DNA of 64,000 nucleotides, taken from NCBI GenBank assembly GCA_021399435.1, contig JAJTUP010000062.1, forward strand, positions 186,001 to 250,000, read 5' to 3'. Of this stretch, positions 57,317-64,000 are shown piece by piece. The notes below the pieces were generated by a model that was not told where the DNA came from, made no database searches, and was given only the letters and a program-made list of their open reading frames with translations. Made by a program: the position numbers and the translations under genes. The stretch's first letter is position 1; each line of letters begins with the position of its first letter. Origin of the DNA: Diaporthe sp. PMI_573. Its lineage: Eukaryota > Ascomycota > Sordariomycetes > Diaporthales > Diaporthaceae.

Positions 57317-59147
57317 CTAAGCTAGAGCTCCCATGGGGTCCCAAAGTGGAAGCACAATGGGCTGCTTGTTGAGAACATTCCGCACGTCCTTGCTCAGGAA
57401 CTTGGGGTCAACTACTGCCTGATAAACGAATTCATCCATCCTGTGAGTCGTCTGGTCAGCCACGATGATCGGGACCATCTCGAGAACCAGTAGATTTTTC
57501 CTTGGGGGGGGGGGGTGTTTGGGAGGGCGATTGTTAGACGGGCAATCGAGCTCACCATCGGTCACTCATCACGAACCAACCTTCCTCGCCACTCGCTGTT
57601 CCCCAGCTGTTCTGTACTCTCCACCTCACCGTTTCCCCCGTTCGCTCTTCGACGTGAACAGCAGTCAGGACCATCGCGTGTGTCACTAGTACATGTTAAT
57701 CACCTGCTACGGGTCCCAGAACGATGTGTTCTGGGACATTCGAAAATGTGACGGATGAGCAGGGGTAAAAGGAGAAAAATGGTGCTTACTAGCGCTCTCA
57801 CCAGTCCTCAACCTGGACGCCTTATCCATCCCCAAAAGACTCACATTGAAGCCGAGCTCGTAGTCGATCAGTTCGACGTCCATCACCCCACTCACGCGGT
57901 CGCTAAACTTGCCGACGTCGCTGCCAAAGAAAACAGGCAGACCGGCCTTAAGCATGGAGACACACGCGTTCTTTAGGGTCTGCATTTCCACATTAATATA
58001 TGTAATGCCCCGGCCGCCAACTATGTTCCCGAGCCTATTCACCGTAAGCAAGCTCAGGGGAGGGTTACGCGGGTCGTGTACCAGGCTCACAAGGCCAGCA
58101 ATAACGGACGAGGTAACGCGGTATTCTGAGGACCAGATATCTGCGGCAAAGTCGATTGGGGTGGTAGTGACCTCCCTGGCCTTGCCGTTCTTGTCAACAT
58201 ATTGCCATGTAAACTCCTCAGTGGCTGCCGGGGGAGGTCCAAGCGTCAGGGTCAGTATCGCGTGGATTTCCTTGACCATCTTCGCCTTTGCGGCTGCGAC
58301 GCTGGAGGATGTGGCGGCGGGGGATTTCAGCAGGCCTCGCAAGATGAGTGCATCCTCGCGGAGCTTGGTAAAGATAATAGAGTTGATTATGCTGCTGGAC
58401 ATGGCGTTGAAAGAGTCCGGGTACAGAACCTGCGGGACGAGGCCATACTTCGCGACAAGATTGTATACCATATCCCACTGGCCGCCGTCGGACAGTGGAG
58501 CTTGGACCAGGGTCTGCACCAATCGCGAGTCTAACTCGTCATCTGCGGTGTCGATGATCTGCTCTAAAAAGTAGTTCGCCTTCTCGAGCTTGTCCCAAAA
58601 GAAGAGCCATGACTGCGAAAGCTCGAACGACTCCAGGTTATACCTCTGCATCAGGGCGATACGGAAGACGTTGGTCGCGGCGAAGAGCCAGCACCGCCCC
58701 GATGACCGCTGGTTTGTAACAGGAGCGCCCTCGAAGGGGATCTTGATATTGTAGACTTGTTGGTCGGAGATCTTGGTGGCGCGGGATGTAAGAACATCGC
58801 GCGGGTTGGCGGCCGATAGAGCCAACAGAGCGAGCCTGAGGTACGCGAATGCTGTCAATTGGGATACCTTTCTGAGCGTGAGTAAGGGGGTATTCAGTCT
58901 AATACCTGTTCTTAGGGTCCTCTAGTAGCTTGGCCTGCCAGTCCTCGAGCTGGGAGACGTCGAGAGTAGTGGGGGATCGCCTCAGAGCACCAAGTGTCTT
59001 CTCGTTGAGTGAGCCGGACGACTCGAGACCGTCGACCTCGATGTAGCCATCGTCGTTGGCAGCCTGCTTCTTCTCAAGGTCGAGGGCCCGGAGGCGGTCG
59101 ATAATGGCCCTCTCGAGAGCCGTTGGCTTAGACTGATAAGCGCCCAT
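57317..59147 (-). CDS. Bleomycin hydrolase-type cysteine protease (peptidase C1B)
   Basis: Four exons, 59147-58906, 58835-57790, 57685-57556 and 57440-57317, give 513 residues. All introns are GT-AG and phases agree. For exon 2 the acceptor TACCTCAG (58836) is preferred over one nearer the donor because it gives DPKNRLALLALSAANPRDVL, the family pattern. Catalytic residues are all present: Cys129 in NQRSSGRCWLFA, His432 in GESAMTHAMVLTAVH and Asn455 in VQNSWG. FELSQ, FFWDKLEKANYFLEQIID, DGGQWDMV and YGLVPQ are also family blocks. The C-terminus ends PIVLPLWDPMGALA, close to the self-processed tail of Blh1/Gal6. The enzyme is a cytosolic aminopeptidase that forms a hexameric barrel and detoxifies homocysteine thiolactone or bleomycin in yeast. 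The N-terminal extension MGAYQSK fits an N-myristoylation signal. The glucan synthase gene lies 1.5 kb upstream in the same orientation. Confidence 0.95.
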
Positions 59148-59559
59148 GGTTGGGAGCCTGGAGATAAGCTCGACGTAGGGTTGATTGAACACGATAGAAG
59201 TGCAACGCGTTTGGCCAGAGACAAAGTCCTGCTTCCAGAAGGAGTTTATTCACATGTGGAAAGAGCGAAATGGTTGAGGAACATGCAGCTTGAATCACAG
59301 ATCCAAGGAAGCCTGCATCGAGTCAAGAGGAAGGGCAGCTGAGCTCTTATGTGCCATGGGATAGGATGGTGGAATGGAGGAATGACCCGGGGAAGCTCTG
59401 AGACACCCACGGGCAGGTGGGGCACCGCGCGTTGCAGCTGACTGAGTGCCATATTGGGTTTTGCTCCACACCTACACCTAAATGTCTGACTCAATATATA
59501 GGCTTTAGGTTTTCAAACTCAAATTAGTATAAAAAAAGCTAGAAACTTTTAGAAAATAG

Positions 59560-59735
59560 AGGTTAATATAGTAACTTAATAAAAAGAGGGAGGATAACGA
59601 GAAGTTAGGAGGGTAGTAAAACTGTAGAGAGTAGGAGGAAGTTAGAAGAATAAGAGAATATTAATAGGATAAAGAGAGGTTAAGAAGATAAGGAGTGGTT
59701 AGGAGGATAAGGAGATGTTAGGAGGGGTAAGGTAG
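59560..59735. repeat. Degenerate purine-rich repeat, unit like GTTAGGAGGATAAGGA
   Basis: Repeated variants of GTTAGGAGGATAAGGAG and GAGAGGTTAAGAAGATAAGG occur in tandem on the plus strand. Units are imperfect and vary between 15 and 20 bp. Purines make up most of the strand, with frequent TA dinucleotides, so it may be a decayed minisatellite or a point-mutated repeat. Confidence 0.55.
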
Positions 59736-59773
59736 GTTTTTTTTTTAAAAAAAAAAAACCAAAAAAAAAAACC
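59735..59773. repeat. T10-A12 hairpin followed by A11
   Basis: GG followed by T10 (59737-59746), A12 (59747-59758), CC, A11 and CC. The first part is a near-perfect palindrome GG-T10-A12-CC that could fold into a hairpin. It closes the AT-rich island on its right side. Confidence 0.75.
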
Positions 59774-60620
59774 AAGAGGGGGGGTTGGGTCAGAATGCCA
59801 CCTAGGGAGTTGGCCTAACCACAAAAACACTAATGTGGCATATTTAGCTGCAACGTGCCGTAGTGGAGCTTATCTTAGGTCTGCAGGCGGATGCCTCAGG
59901 CGGCTAGACCCATATCCTTCTGGCCAATAGTCTTACATGTTAAAGCCCTATCTATTTAGGCGAGAACCTTTTTGGCTATGGCGCAATCTTGCGACTACAC
60001 AGTACCGCATCAATGGCTGCCCGCCTTGCCGGCACAAACGTCGCCCCTTGCTGACGAAGCACGGCACGCATGTTTCTTAGACATCTGTACAGCAGCTTTA
60101 GGGTAATGGAGACTCCAAGTATAGATGAGTACAGGTAACGCAAATTGTCCAGTATGCATTATTTGCGAAAGGTCCGGACCTCTTCCTTGCCCGGCCAAGA
60201 CGTGTGGGTAACCACACTCTGATTCAGATCAGATCAGCACAGACGGTATGGCCACCTGTCGCCGTATGTGTGGCGTTAATGTCACTTTTAAGTTTGGCAC
60301 TCTTGCCTGATTGCTGGCTAAGTCCATAGTGAACAAGCCAGCAATATGAATTTGTGAGGGGAGGGCATCTGCGTTGCAATGTCACCGAGAAAAAAAAAAT
60401 CAACATAAAATTACTACTACATGGACTCATGTATCTAAGGGTACTCAATTTAAATTTCTACTATCGTTGAGGTAATACAGGTCCCAAACGCCGCAGCCAT
60501 GCAGAATGGACGAAAATTTGGACAAATCTCAAAATTATTCGAAAGTGAAGGCCCATACTCAGCCCCCCCCCCCACGTCCAATCTAGCCTCCAGACAACTA
60601 AACAGACCCTCGCTGCCTAT

Positions 60621-63600
60621 TCAAGGCTTGGCCACTTGCTCCTTCCGGAAGAATTTAAAATATCCAAACGGAATGATTAGCTGCATGCCCAGAGCAACCC
60701 AGAACCACGCCTTACTAATCCCGGGCATGATGCCCTCCGAGAAATCAGGAAATACATCTCCTGGGCCAATCTTATCGGGCGCCGTTGCTCTCGCCAAGAT
60801 GGTAGCGATACTCCCAAGAATCTGAGCACCGACAAGTGTAGCAGCAACGTGCTGCCTGGTCAGCGTCAGCAGTAGCACCATGCCCACACCGACGCCCTGT
60901 ATGGTATCTAGGACACCAAGCCAGAGCCATAGGATCCTCGAGACGACCGCCGAGGCCACCGCGCTGCCGAGCCAGGGGAGATAGAGCCCCACGCCTGAAG
61001 TCCCCCAGAGCATCTGCGCCCATCTTGGCGCGCCGAGGCCAACCGAGAAGACGGGTACGATCCACGGGTGGCTCAGGCTGAACTTGGAGAAGATCCATAG
61101 CAGCAGCGCCCACACGATCACGAAGAATCCGATGGCAAGAAGCACGGCCGACCAGCCTGGTATGTACTTTGAGGAGAAGAGGAACTGCCAGTTCCGGCCA
61201 CTAAGTATGACGTTAGTCTTGCTACGGATTCCACAGTGTTGCATTCTAGAACATTCCAAAACATGAAAGACGGGGATCTGTGACAGGAGAAGAGTGATGC
61301 TTACTATGGCGCGCTCAACCAGTAGTTCTGGACCAACACCGCGAGGAAGAACCACGGCACAACGTGCCGCCGCATCAGGGACTTGTAGAAGCTGGGGATA
61401 TAGTCTGGGGACTGGCGGTAGTAGTCCGGCAGCCCCACGTACAGGATGATCCCGACGAGCCACATAAGGATTGCGACAGGCACTGCGATGACGAGGAGAA
61501 TAGGGACAGCGCTACTGGCAATGGTGCCGCTGGTGGGCCCGTCACCGTCCTGCCCGTTGAGCACAGAGGCCCAGTACCATAGCGCGACGATGTAGAGCTG
61601 CTGGATGCCCTGGATGACGCAAGCGCGGAAGATCCACGTGCTGATCGGGGAGCCGCCCTCGTCGCCAAAGTTAACCGCGAAGAAGATGCTGCCGGTCGAA
61701 GCGCCCGCAGCATAGAGACACGTGGCCAGCGACTGGACGACATCGCGGCCGCTGTCAGCGGCGACGAACGGTGAGATGCCGACGAGGAGGAAGGCGAGTC
61801 CGTATAAGAACCAGGGTAGGGATAGGGTGTACAGTGACTGGAACCGACGGTAGACTAACCACCAGAGGATGGAGCTTATACCGTATGTCCCTGCCACTAT
61901 ATACAGCTTTTGAGCAGTCTGGCTGACCTCGCCTGTCAAAAGGACGATTTGATAACTGTTCGCTGAGAGGATCTGACCCAGTGCGAGGAGGAAAGAGTAT
62001 ATCGGCCAGTCACCAAGACGAATCTGAAGGAACCTGGAGCGGCATGTTAGTGGAATCGCATCTCACTACCAAAAGTCAGTGTTCTCACTCACTTCTTGAG
62101 ACCTTTGGGTGGTTTGTAACCGGTACCCAAGAGGAACTCGTCATCCCGATCGGGATCCGAGATCCTAGTATCAAATTCGTCGCCATCATCTTCGTCGCTT
62201 GGTGCGATACTGTTGTAACTCACTGACCGGGAGTGGCGGCTCCTGGATAAGCCGGTGGGCAAGGGGCTAGCACTTGGGCTCCGAGATCGTCCCAGCTTCG
62301 CATCTTTGAACCTCTTGAACCATTCCCTCTCCGACTTCGTGAGGTACTCCTCGATACAAAGCTCGTTCTCACTGTTCTTCACACTGAGACCTGTAAGTTT
62401 CTGCTCAAACTCGCGGTAGTAGTCTCCAGTGCTGTCATTGAAGAAGGGATCGACCTTCTGCAGCTTGTAATCAGTCCTCTCGCCCACAACATCAACGACT
62501 GATAGACGTGAGCTGTTGTGATGGTTTGTGAAGCCATGGGCAACAGTCAAGTTGCTCGAGTTAGCGGCAAGATGAGATTGTGAGGTATTGTCGGGTGCCA
62601 TCATGCGGAATGCGAAAGTATCCACACTGTCGCGAGGCGGATCGTGGTATGGACCCTCTCCGACGAGATCCATGTATGCATTCTGTCGGAAATTATTATC
62701 TCCAGCTCTGTTAACCGCGGTAGTCATGGTAGCCAGGCTGTCGGACGACGAGTGGTTTTCAGAGTCTTCAACAGCGTAAAACGGATTGGGCGGAGGAAGA
62801 AGGCCGGTGGTATCTGGTTCGGGCTCATTGATCTGAGGCGGTGGAAGAAGAGGGGGCTGCGATGGCGAGCGTGATCGGCTCTCACGACTTATTATCGATG
62901 GCGCGTGTCCTGATGATTCGACCCGAGTAGCAAAGTAAGGCAGAGAAAGGCTCGAGGCTCGCGATCCGCGAGGACTGACAGATCGGGACACAAATGCCGA
63001 CGGTGGAGGTGTTGGCTCAGTGTCGTCGAAGAGCCTGTCGTTAGCCGCTTCCAAGTTGATGATGGAGGGAACAGTCAGCAGAGGGCCACTGGTTATCCGC
63101 TTACTCTTGCGGGCCTCCTTGTTATGCAGACGGATAGCCTCAGACTGGAGCTTCTCAAGGTCTTGCAGCCACTGTGCCACAGGAAAGCGTTGCTTAGCAG
63201 ACCATGCTCTCATCTGGATGCGGTCCGTCGTTTTACACTCCAAGGCCGACACGATGGCTTCGCGAAATTGATGAAGTAGGTGCCGGGGGGCTGTTGATTC
63301 GATAGTGTACCAGAAACCAGGCATTTGGCCAAGACCGCCCACACGAGCGCCAACTCCGAGGGCTCCCTTGCGACCGAATTCAACGGCTACAAGCCCGAAC
63401 GGCTCGTCCCGAGAAGGTATCAGAGCAAATTCTGCTCCGCTAAAGATATATGGAGGCAAAGCTGTGAACTCTGGCTTGCTGTAGACTCTCTTCGGGTATT
63501 TCTCCATGAGCTTGGCCAATTTGAGAGCAGCAAACTTCCCATAGAGATCGATGACGGGGCCAACGCATATCAACTGGGTCTTGGGGTGTTTCTCGAGAAT

Positions 63601-64000
63601 AGACGGAAATATATCCGCAATAAGGTCCACACCTTTCTGCAGGCTCCATCGCCCAACGAAGACGAAAAGCTCAGCCTCAGGGTCAACCTCGAGACCAGCC
63701 CACTCCTGGGCTTGCTTGCGGAGTGCGCCGCGGTTAGACTCGGACTCTTCATCAACCGTGGGCTTTGTTATGTTGTCCAGCTCGTTGCTATTCCACTCGG
63801 CCGTGTCTGTGGGGTCGGGATTTGGTAGTTGACCAATTTTGGACAGGCCCCAAAAGATGGGGTAACGTGCATACGACCGGTCGCCATATTTCTTCGACAC
63901 GCCAACGGCACCGAATCCTTTCTGATGTACCCTGAGATACGACGCTCCTGCATGAAGGAGGTTGAAGACCGATCCAAACTGTACATACTGCTTGACGATC
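60621..64000 (-). CDS. ags1: Alpha-1,3-glucan synthase, C-terminal part (5' end beyond window)
   Basis: Exons visible on the minus strand: beyond 64000 to 62093, 62033-61305 and 61200-60621. Introns are GT-AG (59 and 104 nt). About 1,070 C-terminal residues of a protein that is usually about 2,400 long are seen. The first part is the cytosolic starch-synthase-like GT5 domain: GASYLRVHQKGFGAVGVSKK, VGRWSLQKGVDLIADIFPSI, and the hallmark SRDEPFGLVAVEFGRKGALG followed by VGARVGGLGQMPG. A long Ser/Pro-rich linker with RSRSPS-type sites follows, then a multi-pass membrane region (GDWPIYSFLLALGQILSANS, QNYWLSAPYGRNW, GAPRWAQMLWGTSGVGLYLP, ATAPDKIGPGDVFPDFS) and the end FFRKEQVAKP. The enzyme makes cell-wall alpha-1,3-glucan; the C-terminal membrane part is thought to help export the chain. 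The frame is intact across all that is visible. Confidence 0.95.

Larger units (their letters stand above)
59148..60620. other. Gap between glucan synthase and bleomycin hydrolase genes, including AT-rich island
   Basis: This stretch holds the 3' flank of the glucan synthase gene and the promoter of the bleomycin hydrolase gene. At about 59500-59760 the plus strand changes abruptly to AT-rich, purine-dominated sequence. Less extreme AT-rich DNA continues to about 60580. A C run lies at 60563-60573. No coding frame is supportable. Confidence 0.6.

Overview
The window is nuclear DNA of a filamentous ascomycete. The evidence is short spliceosomal introns (about 50-280 nt, mostly GT-AG), a GC-rich third codon position, long low-complexity proteins, fungus-specific families and a cell-wall alpha-1,3-glucan synthase. 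Intergenic DNA is long and rich in microsatellites. Recurrent TACCTAGGTA palindromes resemble what I know from Sordariomycetes, but the placement is only tentative. No bacterial features, rRNA, tRNA, CRISPR array or intact transposon could be supported.

Layout, left to right. 1-3181: no gene. 3182-4148 (+): peroxiredoxin-like AhpC/TSA-fold protein, two exons. 6216-7942 (-): five-exon fungal low-complexity protein. 7943-15559: gene-empty and repeat-rich. 15560-16780 (-): SLC35F-type drug/metabolite transporter. 17638-18336 (-): charged glycine-zipper plus LysM protein. 20207-23280 (-): 995-residue Ser/Pro-rich fungal protein whose first intron appears to be GC-AG. 25602-27493 (-): four-exon MFS transporter. 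29133-29613 (+): small two-exon protein behind a TATA box. 33082-33945 and 34618-36109 (-): two adjacent genes that look like divergent members of one fungal regulatory-type family (DUF8032-like). 36110-50853: a 14.7 kb stretch with no confident gene, except a cluster of coding-like segments at 44.1-45.5 kb (+). 50854-54009 (-): DUF8035-like charged protein. 57317-59147 (-): complete bleomycin-hydrolase-type cysteine protease with an N-myristoylation-like start. 59500-59830: AT-rich, purine-biased island. 60621-64000 (-): C-terminal part of an alpha-1,3-glucan synthase whose 5' end lies beyond the right edge.

All multi-exon models were built by hand from splice signals, reading phase and family resemblance. 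Every model closes in frame. There is no operon logic. The genes are independently transcribed, and the only functional grouping is loose: cell-wall glucan synthesis, membrane transport and protein or redox housekeeping, mixed with conserved fungal proteins of unknown function. The most unusual items are the tandem DUF8032-like pair, the possible GC-AG intron, the possible myristoylated bleomycin hydrolase and the unexplained coding-like cluster near 44-45.5 kb.
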